A stretch of 64,000 nt of DNA from Segatella maculosa DSM 19339 = JCM 15638 (GTDB taxonomy: Bacteria; Bacteroidota; Bacteroidia; Bacteroidales; Bacteroidaceae). The DNA is taken from positions 124,001 to 188,000 of the forward strand of contig NZ_KB908320.1 of NCBI RefSeq assembly GCF_000382385.1, given 5' to 3'. Shown one piece after another: positions 52,576-61,615 of this stretch. A program made the translations under genes and the position numbers. Numbering within the stretch: the first letter of the stretch is position 1; the number at the start of each line of letters is the position of its first letter. Below the pieces are notes generated by a model, which ran no database searches, was not told the origin of the DNA, and saw only the letters and a list, made by a program, of their open reading frames with translations.

Positions 52576-55551
52576 CTACATCGGCCTTCCGCCAAAGCCA
52601 CCGAAGCCACCCGGAGGACCAATGGGCCTTCCGTGGCGCCCGCCCTTGCCGTGTCCGCCCTCCACGGGAGGAGCGGGCATACCTTTATTGGCATCCTTTC
52701 CTCCAAAAAGGTTCAGGCGGTAAATAACGTGGAGCATGGCATAGCTATTGATGCTGTTATACGTGATGTCATTACGTCGGAGTGCAGTGACCGTACGGCT
52801 GAAATTACTCTGCCGACGGAGAATATCATAGAACTGCAGGCTGACAGACAGTGACCTCCCTTTCAAAAATCCCTGTGAGAGTTGTGCATTCCAAACCAGT
52901 TCGTTCGTATTCATCGATGCATCGTTGTATCCACGGCGCGAGTTGTTATGCAAATCGGTTGCCAGCGACATGCCCCATGGCAACGAGATGTTCACCGAAC
53001 CGCCATAGGCGAATTGCCATGTGTCCAGATTGCTCTGCTGCTGAAGTTGGTTACGGCTGTGCGTGTAGTTCAACGAACCATCGAGAGCAAGCTCCAGCCA
53101 ACTGTTACGGTAGCTTGTTTCAAGGCGCTCACCCAAAGAGGTCGAACGGGTCGTATTCTTCACAGATGAGGAGCTGGCGTTCCGGGCGGCATAAGCCACA
53201 TAGTTATTATAGTTCACGTTGGTGAAGGTATTGACATTGAAATGTCCGGCAGAGTCGATTGCCGTATTAAACATTAGGGCACCGTTCACGTTCCAGTTTC
53301 CGTTAATGTTCTCCGGGCGTGTTGTCCGTCCGCCGGTCTTGTCATCGTAGGTCACCCTGTTACTGATACCGTTGCGCGTGTTGCTATAATTCAGAAACGC
53401 CATGACGGCCCGCTGCTTGCTTTCTATATAGTTGTTGTAGAAAAACCTGAAGTTATTGGTGAACGAAGGCTTCAGCCCCGGATTACCCATGGAGATATTC
53501 AACGGGTCGCTATCGTCGGTGATATCGAGCAATTGCGTCATGCTCGGCTGCGAGGTTGTGCCCCGGTAATTGATGCGAAGATTGCTCACCTTACTGAAGC
53601 GATAGCGGAAATCGAGCGTCGGCGCGACATTGGTGACCCTACGCATCGTGTCGACATGAATTCCCTGATAATCCTGCATGTACTTCGATTGCTGCGGCTG
53701 TACCATCATGCCCACATTGAAATTATACTTCTTACGGACGATGCGCAGCATCAGTTGGAAGTCGTGGATATAATTGCGATATTCGGAATAACGACTCAAC
53801 CGCTTGTCGAAATAGCTTCCCAGCGGATTGGCCAGTCGGGAGAGATAAGCGTCCCATGCACCGTAGCCAAGGGAAAGACCGCTGAAGAAGTGCTCGCCTA
53901 AGTTGCTGAAATCATAGGTCGAGCGGTCGCTCTTGCTGAACTTGTATTGAAACTCATAGCTGAACTGCAAGAAGGTCGCATGCAGAATAGGTTCACTGTA
54001 GGTGAAACGGGCACTGTAACCATGATTCGTTGTCGGCATCAAGCTCCAGCGGTTCTTCTGATAAGTGGAATCCTGCCCCAGTTTGTTCTGCACCTGATAG
54101 AGGTGGACGTTGTTCATGGAAAGGTTCTTACTGTCGTTCTTTCCATAATTAGCATCAACGCGCAACGTAACGTTCCGCCCTCGCACGCCCAACTTGCGAT
54201 TGTATTGCAGCATACCGCCGACACGCTTGTTCCCGGCGTTCACAATGCTCTTGCTCTCGCGCTTGTTAACCATCAGGTCGTCGGCCTCAAGCTGGGCCAG
54301 CGACGCTGCTGACAGCGGGTCGGTCACATAGAGATAGGGGTCGGCATTGTAAGAAGCGGAGAGGTTGTTCGAATAGCTGTCGCTACCGGTATAAGTGAAC
54401 TTCGGGCGGAACGTAACGACGGTCATCGAATCGGGTTTCCATTCCACACGCATGCGCCCGTCCCACGAGTCGCTGCGCGAAAAGGTCTTATCGTTGCTGT
54501 TGGAGAACGCTCCCACCTTGCTGACAAAGTTCTCGGAAGAGCCGAAGGAACTGACATCGCCATCAGAATGGTTCCAACGCAAGGAAGCGTCCAGCTGCAG
54601 TTTGTCTTTCAGTTCGAAGTTATAGTTCACCCCCAGCATCTTCGTAGCATTCAGTCCCTGTGCGCCGGCCCCGAAGCGTCCGAACCCGCCTCCGCCCGGA
54701 AAGCCTTGGTCGTTGGTATTGTTGGCATTCGCGAAGACCATCAGTCGGCTCTTATCATCGAACGAAGCTCCCATACCGCGGTTCGTATAGCGACCGTCGG
54801 TGCCTACCCCGAGGTCTACATTGCCGAAGACGCCTTTGTTCATTCCGGCCTTCACACCGAAGTCGAGCACGGTCTCTTCCTCGCCGTCATCGATGCCGGT
54901 TACTTTGGCCAGATCGCTCTTTTGGTCGTAGGCCTTGATGTTGTTGATAACCGACGCAGGAATGTTCTTCAGCGCAGTCTTCGTGTCGCCCGTCATGAAT
55001 TCCTTGCCCTCGATGAGTATCTTCTTCACCTCTTTGCCGTTGATGGTTATCTTGCCGTCGTCGCTGATACGGGCACCGGGCAGACGCTTCACGAGTTCTT
55101 CTATCGTAGAACCTTCGGGCGTGCGATAGGCCGAGGCATTATAGACGAACGTGTCTTCTTTCAGCGTCACCTTGGTTGCCTGACCGGTTATGGTCGCCCC
55201 CTTCAGCATCACGGCATCGGCCCCCATCACGATCGTGCCCAAGTCCACGTCTTTCCCATTGACGACATTGACCTGACGCAGCAGCGTCTTATAGCCGATG
55301 CCGGTGATTCTGACGAGATAAAGCCCGTCGTCGGGCGCCTTCACCGAGAACTTTCCGTCGTTGTCGGAAACCGTTCCCGCAACGAACGAACTGTCACGGG
55401 CGCGAAGCAGCTGCACCGTGGTCTGTGGCAAAGGTTCTTTACTGTCTCTGTCAGAAAGAAGTCCGCTGACAAGCCGGCTCTGCGCGAAGCCGCTTCCGCA
55501 CGCAATGGCCATCAGCAAGATTAAGATAGATTTTCTCATCAATGATTTCAA
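52576..55551 (-). CDS. Large outer-membrane beta-barrel protein (carboxypeptidase-regulatory domain, OMP_b-brl_3)
   Basis: A 991-residue outer-membrane protein. The signal peptide ends at GSGFAQ; MRKSILIL at 55539 is an alternative start. Residues about 25-110 are a CarboxypepD_reg-like domain (VSGLLSDRDSKEPLPQTTV). Residues about 125-220 resemble a plug (TPEGSTIEELVKRLPGARIS, GKEFMTGDTKTALKNIPASV). The remainder is a long barrel ending in MLHVIYRLNLFGG. A Gly/Pro/Arg-rich tail of about 30 residues (GGFGGFGGRPM at the end) follows. The family includes TonB-dependent-receptor-like proteins of unknown substrate. No SusD partner is adjacent. Confidence 0.88.
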   Translation of the reverse strand: MKSLMRKSILILLMAIACGSGFAQSRLVSGLLSDRDSKEPLPQTTVQLLRARDSSFVAGTVSDNDGKFSVKAPDDGLYLVRITGIGYKTLLRQVNVVNGKDVDLGTIVMGADAVMLKGATITGQATKVTLKEDTFVYNASAYRTPEGSTIEELVKRLPGARISDDGKITINGKEVKKILIEGKEFMTGDTKTALKNIPASVINNIKAYDQKSDLAKVTGIDDGEEETVLDFGVKAGMNKGVFGNVDLGVGTDGRYTNRGMGASFDDKSRLMVFANANNTNDQGFPGGGGFGRFGAGAQGLNATKMLGVNYNFELKDKLQLDASLRWNHSDGDVSSFGSSENFVSKVGAFSNSNDKTFSRSDSWDGRMRVEWKPDSMTVVTFRPKFTYTGSDSYSNNLSASYNADPYLYVTDPLSAASLAQLEADDLMVNKRESKSIVNAGNKRVGGMLQYNRKLGVRGRNVTLRVDANYGKNDSKNLSMNNVHLYQVQNKLGQDSTYQKNRWSLMPTTNHGYSARFTYSEPILHATFLQFSYEFQYKFSKSDRSTYDFSNLGEHFFSGLSLGYGAWDAYLSRLANPLGSYFDKRLSRYSEYRNYIHDFQLMLRIVRKKYNFNVGMMVQPQQSKYMQDYQGIHVDTMRRVTNVAPTLDFRYRFSKVSNLRINYRGTTSQPSMTQLLDITDDSDPLNISMGNPGLKPSFTNNFRFFYNNYIESKQRAVMAFLNYSNTRNGISNRVTYDDKTGGRTTRPENINGNWNVNGALMFNTAIDSAGHFNVNTFTNVNYNNYVAYAARNASSSSVKNTTRSTSLGERLETSYRNSWLELALDGSLNYTHSRNQLQQQSNLDTWQFAYGGSVNISLPWGMSLATDLHNNSRRGYNDASMNTNELVWNAQLSQGFLKGRSLSVSLQFYDILRRQSNFSRTVTALRRNDITYNSINSYAMLHVIYRLNLFGGKDANKGMPAPPVEGGHGKGGRHGRPIGPPGGFGGFGGRPM

Positions 55552-55698
55552 AATAAATTCGGTGGTTTAGACGCGGCCTTCGCGATTAGGTTTAATCCAA
55601 CAATCACAAAAACTTATGAATTTATGTTTCATGTCCAGCCATTGCAACGGCTTGGTTTCCGTCTGTCGCTAAAGACCGGGCCAAGGGGCCCGTTTCTA

Positions 55699-56043
55699 CT
55701 TCCATTGGAAGTCCTGTCCTACCTCCAATGGAAGTCCTCTCCTATCTCCATTGGAAGTCCTATCCTATCTCCACTGGAGGTCCTATCCTACCTCCACTGG
55801 AAGTCCTATCCTACTTCCAATAGTAGTCCTCTACGACTTCCAATAGTAATCCTATTGTACTACTGATAGTAGTCCTCTACGACTACTAATAGTAGTCCTT
55901 CCACACCTCCAAAAGGAAGACGATTGTATTCCTTATAGGAAGTCTTGACCTTTCCTTATAGGAAGCCTCGACTCTTCCTTATATGAATCCTCGACCTTTC
56001 CTTATAGGAAGCCTTTACCTTTCCTTATAGGAAATCTAAACAC
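55699..56043. repeat. Tandem palindromic array J, 15 exact units of 23 bp
   Basis: Fifteen units start at 55699 and every 23 bases after. Units 1-5 have TTCCATTGGAA-type dyads (also TCCACTGGA); units 6-7 are intermediate (TTCCAATAGTAG); units 8-9 have CTACTGATAGTAG; unit 10 is CCTCCAAAAGGAAG; units 11-15 have TTCCTTATAGGAA. Linkers drift from GTCCTATCCTA to GCCTCGACCT. The arms change together so that pairing is kept. It lies between divergent genes (barrel protein and uxaB). Confidence 0.97.
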
Positions 56044-56114
56044 AGCCAATAAGAAGCGTAAACCTTTACGTGATGTTTTTACAGTCATCATGCCTTGCCA
56101 ATCTCCAAAATGAT

Positions 56115-56122
56115 TACTTTTG
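56115..56122 (+). promoter_or_regulatory. -7 element of uxaB
   Basis: TACTTTTG followed by C, 47 bases before the uxaB start; CTTG 17 bases upstream is a poor -33 match. Confidence 0.5.
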
Positions 56123-56169
56123 CAGCAACCATCATATAACGCAATCAAACAAATATTAGGAAACTAATC

Positions 56170-57651
56170 ATGAAAGAATTAAAATCCCTGAACAAGCTCA
56201 CTGCTCCCAAAAGCACGATGCCCGAAAGAATTATTCAGTTTGGCGAAGGAAACTTTCTCCGTGCCTTTGTCGATTGGATTATCCACAACATGAATCAAAA
56301 AACGGATTTCAACTCGTCTGTTGTCGTCGTACAACCCATCGAACGCGGTATGGTAGATTGGCTGAACGGGCAAGACTGTCTTTATCATCTCAATCTGCAA
56401 GGCAAGGAAAACGGTCGGCCCGTCAACACCCTGACACGCATCGATGCCATCAGTCGTGCGCTTAATCCCTATACTCAGCATCAGGCTTTCATAGCCTTGG
56501 CCGAACAACCTGAAATGCGCTTCATCATATCAAACACGACCGAGGCCGGTATTGCTTTCGACGACAGCTGCAAGTTTACCGACGCACCGGCTTCGAGCTA
56601 TCCGGGCAAGCTTGTGCAGCTGCTGTTCCACCGCTATCAATACTTTAATGGTGCGCCCGACAAGGGCATGATCATCATGCCGTGCGAATTGATATTCCTC
56701 AACGGACATCATCTGAAGGCTTGCATCAACCAATATATCGACTTGTGGAAAGCTGATTTAGGGGCCGATTACGAAGGCTTCAAAGCATGGTTCAGAGACC
56801 ATTGCTTCGTTTGCGCCACCCTTGTAGACCGTATCGTCCCGGGCTTCCCACGCGATACGATTAAGGAAATCCAAGAGAAGATTTGCTATAAGGACAACCT
56901 TGTGGTGAAAGCCGAGAGCTTCCATCTATGGGTGATTGAGAAGGCCGAGAACATGACCGTGGAGCAACTGCAGGAAGAGTTCCCTGCACACAAGGCCGGC
57001 CTGCACGTGCTCATCACAGACAATGAAAAACCCTATCATGCCCGCAAAGTAACCCTGCTGAACGGTCCGCATACGGTGCTATCGCCGGTGGCCTTCTTAA
57101 GCAACGTCGATATTGTGCGTGATGCCTGCGAACACCCCGTGATAGGGAAATATATCCATAAAGTGCAGTTTGACGAACTCATGCAAACCTTAGACTTGCC
57201 TATGGAAGAACTCCAGCAGTTTGCAACTGATGTAATGGAACGGTTCGAAAACCCGTTCGTTGATCATCAGGTCACTTCAATCATGCTCAACTCTTTCCCG
57301 AAATATGAAACTCGCGATCTGCCCGGCCTAAAGATTTATTTGGAAAGAAAGGGTGAACTTCCGCGCGGATTGGTATTCGGTTTAGCTGCCATCATCACTT
57401 ATTATAAAGGTGGAAAGCGTTCGGACGGAACCGCCATCACTCCGAATGACGACAAGAAGATTATGGACAGACTGACCGAACTCTGGAACACCGGCGACAC
57501 GCAAAAGGTGGCAGAGGGTGTTCTCGCTTTCGACTATATCTGGCATAAAGACCTTAACAAAACCGTTCCCGGTTTAACCGAACAGGTGAAGAAGTATCTT
57601 GATTTAATCCAAGAGAAAGGTATGCTTGACGCAGTTAAAGACATTCTCTGA
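56170..57651 (+). CDS. uxaB: Tagaturonate reductase
   Basis: A 493-residue NAD-dependent enzyme reducing tagaturonate to altronate in galacturonate breakdown. RIIQFGEGNFLRAFVDWII (about 20-38) is the nucleotide-binding start of the mannitol dehydrogenase-like family. KVTLLNGPHTVLSPVAFLS holds the conserved Lys/Asn/His active-site pattern (KxxxxNxxH) of these polyol dehydrogenases. UxaB rather than fructuronate reductase is favoured by the GEGNFLRAF start. It is monocistronic; no altronate dehydratase is in the window. Confidence 0.94.
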   Translation: MKELKSLNKLTAPKSTMPERIIQFGEGNFLRAFVDWIIHNMNQKTDFNSSVVVVQPIERGMVDWLNGQDCLYHLNLQGKENGRPVNTLTRIDAISRALNPYTQHQAFIALAEQPEMRFIISNTTEAGIAFDDSCKFTDAPASSYPGKLVQLLFHRYQYFNGAPDKGMIIMPCELIFLNGHHLKACINQYIDLWKADLGADYEGFKAWFRDHCFVCATLVDRIVPGFPRDTIKEIQEKICYKDNLVVKAESFHLWVIEKAENMTVEQLQEEFPAHKAGLHVLITDNEKPYHARKVTLLNGPHTVLSPVAFLSNVDIVRDACEHPVIGKYIHKVQFDELMQTLDLPMEELQQFATDVMERFENPFVDHQVTSIMLNSFPKYETRDLPGLKIYLERKGELPRGLVFGLAAIITYYKGGKRSDGTAITPNDDKKIMDRLTELWNTGDTQKVAEGVLAFDYIWHKDLNKTVPGLTEQVKKYLDLIQEKGMLDAVKDIL

Positions 57652-57670
57652 TTTATCTTAAACATAATAT

Positions 57671-57718
57671 AAATCCCTTTATCATCTCCGAACAATCGGA
57701 TGATAAAGGGATTTTTTC
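57671..57718. terminator. Bidirectional terminator after uxaB
   Basis: AATCCCTTTATCATC pairs with GATGATAAAGGGATT through an inner TCCGA/TCGGA, a stem of about 20 bp, with a T-run on the plus side and an A-run before it. It separates uxaB from the convergent glucosaminidase gene. Confidence 0.92.
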
Positions 57719-57728
57719 ATTGAGCGGC

Positions 57729-58652
57729 TCAATACACCCTCAACGTATCTCCCACTCTCGCTTGATAATCCGGCGACAGATGATTCTTCTTGTAAAGACT
57801 CTTGAGGCGGATACCATAGCGTTGTGCGATGCTGTACATACTCTCGCCAGCCTTCACGATATGTGGTCGGTTCTTATAAACCTTGTCTGCCTTCTTCTGC
57901 TTCTTCTTCAGATAAATAATCTCACCTGCATGGAGCACGTCGTGCTTGTCGCGCTCGTTATACTTTGCAATCTTACGATAGGAAATGTCTATCTCTTCGC
58001 CTATACCCTTAAATGTGTCGCCGGCGCGCGCAATGATATAATAGTTTTTGTTATAAATCTTGATTGGATGAAGGCTCATGCCTTGCGATACAGGCTTATC
58101 GTATCCTCCACGCTTCGCCATAAACTTGTCATAGCTGGTGGCCTTGTCAAGTTCATAAAGTTTATAGAGCTCGATCAGTTCTATCAACTTGTCCGCATAT
58201 CTCGGATTGGTTGCATATCCGCAAGCCTTCAATCCCTGTGCCCAACCACGATAATCCGTACGTTGGAGCGTAAAGAGACTGTTGTATCTTACGTTATACC
58301 GCAAGAATTTACTATGATCCTCGTAGCTTTGCAATACATTATCGTATGCTCGAAAGCATTCGTTGCGTGCGTCATCGTCATGGTAAACGCTTCGCCCTGT
58401 CCAGCCGTGACACTTGATACCAAAGTGATTGTTGCCCTTTACAGACAGCTCACTTCTGCCGGCTCCACTCTCAAAAATTCCCTGAGCCAAAGTAATACTT
58501 GCAGGAATGTTATAACGCAACATCTCCTCTATCGCAAGGTCTTTATATTGGTCGATGTATTCCTGATATACCGAGTTCCAACGCATCTGTGCAGAGAGAT
58601 GCGATATAAAAAACAAACAAGCAAACAGGAAGAGGCATATTCTTTTCGTCAT
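57729..58652 (-). CDS. Exported glucosaminidase-type hydrolase with two LysM domains
   Basis: A 307-residue peptidoglycan hydrolase. MTKRICLFLFACLFFISHLSAQ is a signal peptide; the ATG at 58652 is preferred to one 12 codons upstream. The catalytic domain (about 25-180) shows IPASITLAQGIFESGAGRSE with the likely catalytic Glu, GNNHFGIKCH and FRAYDNVLQSYEDHSKFL, as in FlgJ/Mannosyl-glycoprotein N-acetylglucosaminidase-like proteins. Two LysM segments follow (YYIIARAGDTFKGIGEEI and HIVKAGESMYSIAQRYGI). It cuts or remodels wall glycan in the periplasm. Confidence 0.92.
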   Translation of the reverse strand: MTKRICLFLFACLFFISHLSAQMRWNSVYQEYIDQYKDLAIEEMLRYNIPASITLAQGIFESGAGRSELSVKGNNHFGIKCHGWTGRSVYHDDDARNECFRAYDNVLQSYEDHSKFLRYNVRYNSLFTLQRTDYRGWAQGLKACGYATNPRYADKLIELIELYKLYELDKATSYDKFMAKRGGYDKPVSQGMSLHPIKIYNKNYYIIARAGDTFKGIGEEIDISYRKIAKYNERDKHDVLHAGEIIYLKKKQKKADKVYKNRPHIVKAGESMYSIAQRYGIRLKSLYKKNHLSPDYQARVGDTLRVY

Positions 58653-58657
58653 AGCGG

Positions 58658-58665
58658 CAAAATTA
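58658..58665 (-). promoter_or_regulatory. -7 element of the glucosaminidase gene
   Basis: On the minus strand TAATTTTG followed by C, only 5 bases upstream of the ATG; CTTG 20 bases further may be the -33 box. The transcript would be almost leaderless. Confidence 0.5.
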
Positions 58666-58715
58666 CGAAATATCAGAAAAAAACACAAGAAACATAGGGG
58701 CTTTTATCAATTATT

Positions 58716-58723
58716 AGTAATTT
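58716..58723 (+). promoter_or_regulatory. -7 element of the HPPK-like/M64 operon
   Basis: TAATTTTG followed by C, 6 bases before the ATG at 58730, so the leader is very short. No clear -33 box. Confidence 0.5.
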
Positions 58724-58729
58724 TGCAAT

Positions 58730-59110
58730 ATGTCTGACGATAAGAAACTCATCATCGTACTGGGATCGAATTACCATCCGATGCAGCATATCCGGCATGC
58801 GGAAATCATGTTGAAGGAACATTTCCCCGACATCATCTTCTCCGCACACTTACGGACGAAGCCCATCGGCATAGCTTCACCGCACTTTGTCAACACACTC
58901 GCCGTCTGCTCCGCGAAAGGCGGTCTTGAAGATACGCTCCGAGACATCAAGCGCATAGAGCATTCATGTGGCGACACCATGCAACAGCGAAAGAATGGCG
59001 TTATTGTCATCGACATAGACCTTCTCCGTTTCGGAGACAAAAAACTACATAAAGACGATTGGAAACGTCCCTATATCCGACAACTCCTTGAAGAAATGAA
59101 CCTGATATGA
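58730..59110 (+). CDS. Short HPPK (FolK)-like protein
   Basis: A 126-residue protein. IIVLGSNYHPMQHIRHAE reproduces the first strand and loop of 6-hydroxymethyl-dihydropterin pyrophosphokinase, FSAHLRTKPIGIASPHFVNTL the middle in part, and VIDIDLLRFGDKKLH the Mg-binding DIDLL motif. It is about 30 residues shorter than usual HPPK, and the Arg-rich loop before DIDLL is altered (QQRKNGVIV). It may still act in folate synthesis or be a specialised relative. It overlaps the M64 gene by 4 bases (ATGA). Confidence 0.75.
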   Translation: MSDDKKLIIVLGSNYHPMQHIRHAEIMLKEHFPDIIFSAHLRTKPIGIASPHFVNTLAVCSAKGGLEDTLRDIKRIEHSCGDTMQQRKNGVIVIDIDLLRFGDKKLHKDDWKRPYIRQLLEEMNLI

Positions 59111-60378
59111 AAAAGATACTCCTCCTTTCAGTACTTTTGCTGAATCTCAATGCCAAGGCACAACGCTTTGAAGACTATTTCACCGACGCGACACTACGCA
59201 TCGACTACACCTTCTCGGGAAACACAAAGCATCAGGAAATTGCTTTGGACAAACTGAACTGCTCACCACGATGGTATGGAAAGCGCAGGCGATTGACCGA
59301 AGTGCCCGTCGAAGGCAATGGGCAAATCATCGTGCGCGACCATCGATCTGACAGCATCATCTACAAGAACTCCTTTTCCACACTCTTTCAGGAATGGCTC
59401 TCTTACGACGAAGCCAAGACCACTCCGCGAAGTTTCGAGAACGTTTTCCTAGTACCGATGCCCAAAGACACCATAGACGTGACCCTCACCCTCTATGACA
59501 ATCGACGAAAGCCGATGGCTTCCATGCATCATCAAGTGGTTCCGACCGATATCCTCATCAGAAAGATAGGCTACGACAGGCAAACACCGCATGTACAGCT
59601 GCTCGCGCCCAAAGACAGCACAGCCTGTATCCGCATCGCATTTGTCGCCGAAGGCTACCGGCCGGCTGAGATGCCGACATTCATCAGCGATGCTACCCAT
59701 GCCATGAATGCCATCTTCGCCCATGAGCCTTTCAAGGGGCTGAAAGACCGCTTCTCGGTGGTTGCCGTCGAAGCACCGTCCAAGGACAGCGGGACCTCTA
59801 TCCCCTCGAAAGGCATTTGGAAACACACCGCGCTGAGCAGCCACTTCGACACATTCTACAGCGACAGATACCTGACCACGCTGCATCTCAAAGACATGCA
59901 CGACCTACTTGCCGGCATTCCCTATGAACACATCATTGTCCTCGTCAACACCGACCACTATGGCGGAGGCGGTATTCTCAATTCCTACAACCTGTCGATG
60001 GCGCACCACAGGCTCACCAATGCGGTGGTTGTTCATGAATTTGGCCACAGTTTCGCCGGATTGGCAGACGAATACGGATACGACTTCGAGCAAATTCCGA
60101 TTTATCCTCACGACATTGAGCCGTGGGAGCCGAATATCACGACGCTGACCCGCTTCCGCGACAAATGGGTAGACATGATAAAGAAAGGAACGCCCGTGCC
60201 CACACCCGCCACAGAGAACAATCGCCAACGTGTCGGCGTGTACGAAGGGGCCGGATATGCCCTGAAAGGCGTGTATCGTCCCATGCAGGATTGTCGCATG
60301 CGCACCAATGAAAGCCCGGATTTCTGCCCCGTATGCCAAAGAGCCATCGCCCGACTGATAGATTTCTACACCCGATAA
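59107..60378 (+). CDS. M64 (IgA peptidase-type) metallopeptidase
   Basis: A 423-residue exported protein; the signal peptide is cut near NAKAQ (about 19). The N-terminal 150 residues are a beta domain (M64_N). The catalytic domain carries the zinc motif VVHEFGHSFAGLADEYG (about 310-326; HExxH is HEFGH with the third ligand downstream Asp/Glu). A conserved CRMRTNESPDFCPVCQ segment with three Cys follows near the end. M64 members include an IgA protease of Clostridium ramosum, but most have unknown targets. Coupled by overlap to the HPPK-like gene. Confidence 0.9.
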   Translation: MKKILLLSVLLLNLNAKAQRFEDYFTDATLRIDYTFSGNTKHQEIALDKLNCSPRWYGKRRRLTEVPVEGNGQIIVRDHRSDSIIYKNSFSTLFQEWLSYDEAKTTPRSFENVFLVPMPKDTIDVTLTLYDNRRKPMASMHHQVVPTDILIRKIGYDRQTPHVQLLAPKDSTACIRIAFVAEGYRPAEMPTFISDATHAMNAIFAHEPFKGLKDRFSVVAVEAPSKDSGTSIPSKGIWKHTALSSHFDTFYSDRYLTTLHLKDMHDLLAGIPYEHIIVLVNTDHYGGGGILNSYNLSMAHHRLTNAVVVHEFGHSFAGLADEYGYDFEQIPIYPHDIEPWEPNITTLTRFRDKWVDMIKKGTPVPTPATENNRQRVGVYEGAGYALKGVYRPMQDCRMRTNESPDFCPVCQRAIARLIDFYTR

Positions 60379-60441
60379 ATCCGGATTGGCAATTAGTCCT
60401 GCGCCATGTGCGCAAACGCCACAGCGAACGATGGCAACCTT

Positions 60442-60622
60442 TCGCCCCGGGGCGAAAGCACCAAACGCAAACATGTGTTAACGTCGCCCTAGGGCGAAGG
60501 TTCAAATGAAAACATAAATTAACATCGCCCTAGGGCGAAAGTTCTAAATGTAAACGTGTCTTAACGTCGCCCTAGGGCGAAAGTGTCAAACGTAAACGTG
60601 TGTTAACGTCGCCTTAGGGCGA
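60442..60622. repeat. Tandem palindromic array I, 41-42 bp period
   Basis: TCGCCCCGGGGCGA at 60442 and then TCGCCCTAGGGCGA at 60484, 60525, 60567 and (one change) 60609, spaced 41-42 bases. The linker is of the type AAGTTCAAATGTAAACGTGT followed by TTAACG. The dyad family is that of array A (377-630) and of the solitary unit at 17528. It lies between the convergent M64 and yebC genes. Confidence 0.94.
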
Positions 60623-60679
60623 AGAGCCTCTGATGACCAATTTGGAACGATTTCCAAGCCTCTTCTCTTATTTCAACCC

Positions 60680-60781
60680 TTCTGCGACTCGATCTCAGCC
60701 ATTTCGGGCGGTGATATGAGTCATATTACGAGGTGAAATAGCTGAGATTGCAAAGCCATGTGGCCGATATCAGATTACGAT
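60680..60781. repeat. Degenerate CAGCCAT/ATGGCTG element, second copy
   Basis: GCGACTCGATCTCAGCCATT, GAGTCATATTACGAGGTGAA and ATAGCTGAGATTGCAAAG follow each other at about 23-base spacing. It matches 32622-32731 in word order and spacing; both lie between convergent genes. Confidence 0.78.
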
Positions 60782-60788
60782 TTGACGG

Positions 60789-60836
60789 ATAAAAAAAACG
60801 ACAGTTAGGGTAGCGTCATTCCTACCCTAACTGTCG
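60789..60836 (-). terminator. Intrinsic terminator of yebC
   Basis: On the minus strand CGACAGTTAGGGTAG pairs with CTACCCTAACTGTCG around an 8-base loop and is followed by TTTTTTTT, 16 bases past the yebC stop. Confidence 0.92.
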
Positions 60837-60851
60837 AAAAGGTTGCCCCGG

Positions 60852-61580
60852 TTATTCCTCGGGCTTCATGTTCGTGTAGACAGTCTGAACGTCGTCGAAC
60901 TCTTCGAGTTTCTCAACCATCTTGTCTATGGTCTCGCGCGCTTCAGCCGTCACGTCTTTCAAATCGTTGGGGATATAGGTGAACTCGGCACCGGTGACCT
61001 CGAAACCTTCAGACTCGAGGTGCTTCTGAATGTCGCCGAAACTCTTCGGGTCGCCGTAGATGGTGATTTCGTTCTCCTCCTCATCTTCGTCGTACTCGTC
61101 TTCCACGCCATAGTCTATCAAATCGAGTATGAGTTCATCCATGTCGAGTCCCTCTTTCTTTTTGAATGTAAAGACCGACTTGTGGTCGAAAAGAAAGGAA
61201 AGACTACCTGTCGTTCCCATGTTGCCACTGAACTTGTTGAAGACGGAACGCACGTCGGCCACTGTTCGCGTAGTGTTGTCGGTCAAGGTATCCACCAACA
61301 CTGCCACGCCGTGAGGCCCGTAGCCTTCGTAAGTAACTTCCTTGTATTCGCTTTGGTCCTTGCCCATGGCGTTCTTGATGGCCCGCTCGATGTTATCCTT
61401 CGGCATGTTCTCGCGCTTACAGTTGGCTATCAATGCGCGAAGCGTAGGATTATTCTCGGGTTCGGGACCGCCGGCCTTCACGGCGATGGCAATCTGTTTA
61501 CCCAGTTTCGTAAATACACGGGCCATGTGCCCCCACCGTTTCAGCTTCGTTGCTTTGCGGTATTCAAATGCTCTTCCCAT
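60852..61580 (-). CDS. YebC/PmpR (TACO1) family protein
   Basis: A 242-residue cytoplasmic protein. MGRAFEYRKATKLKRWG, KCKRENMPKDNIERAI-type (here NCKRENMPKDNIERAIKNA) and VTYEGYGPHGVAVLVDTLTDN are the hallmarks of the family. Members were called transcription regulators; recent work on the family points to helping ribosomes through difficult proline stretches. An acidic insertion (DEYDEDEEENE, about 170-180) is typical of Bacteroidetes. It follows pheT by 35 bases on the same strand. Confidence 0.95.
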   Translation of the reverse strand: MGRAFEYRKATKLKRWGHMARVFTKLGKQIAIAVKAGGPEPENNPTLRALIANCKRENMPKDNIERAIKNAMGKDQSEYKEVTYEGYGPHGVAVLVDTLTDNTTRTVADVRSVFNKFSGNMGTTGSLSFLFDHKSVFTFKKKEGLDMDELILDLIDYGVEDEYDEDEEENEITIYGDPKSFGDIQKHLESEGFEVTGAEFTYIPNDLKDVTAEARETIDKMVEKLEEFDDVQTVYTNMKPEE

Positions 61581-61615
61581 TTTGTTTATCTGTTTTTGTT
61601 TGTTTCTAAGCGTAT

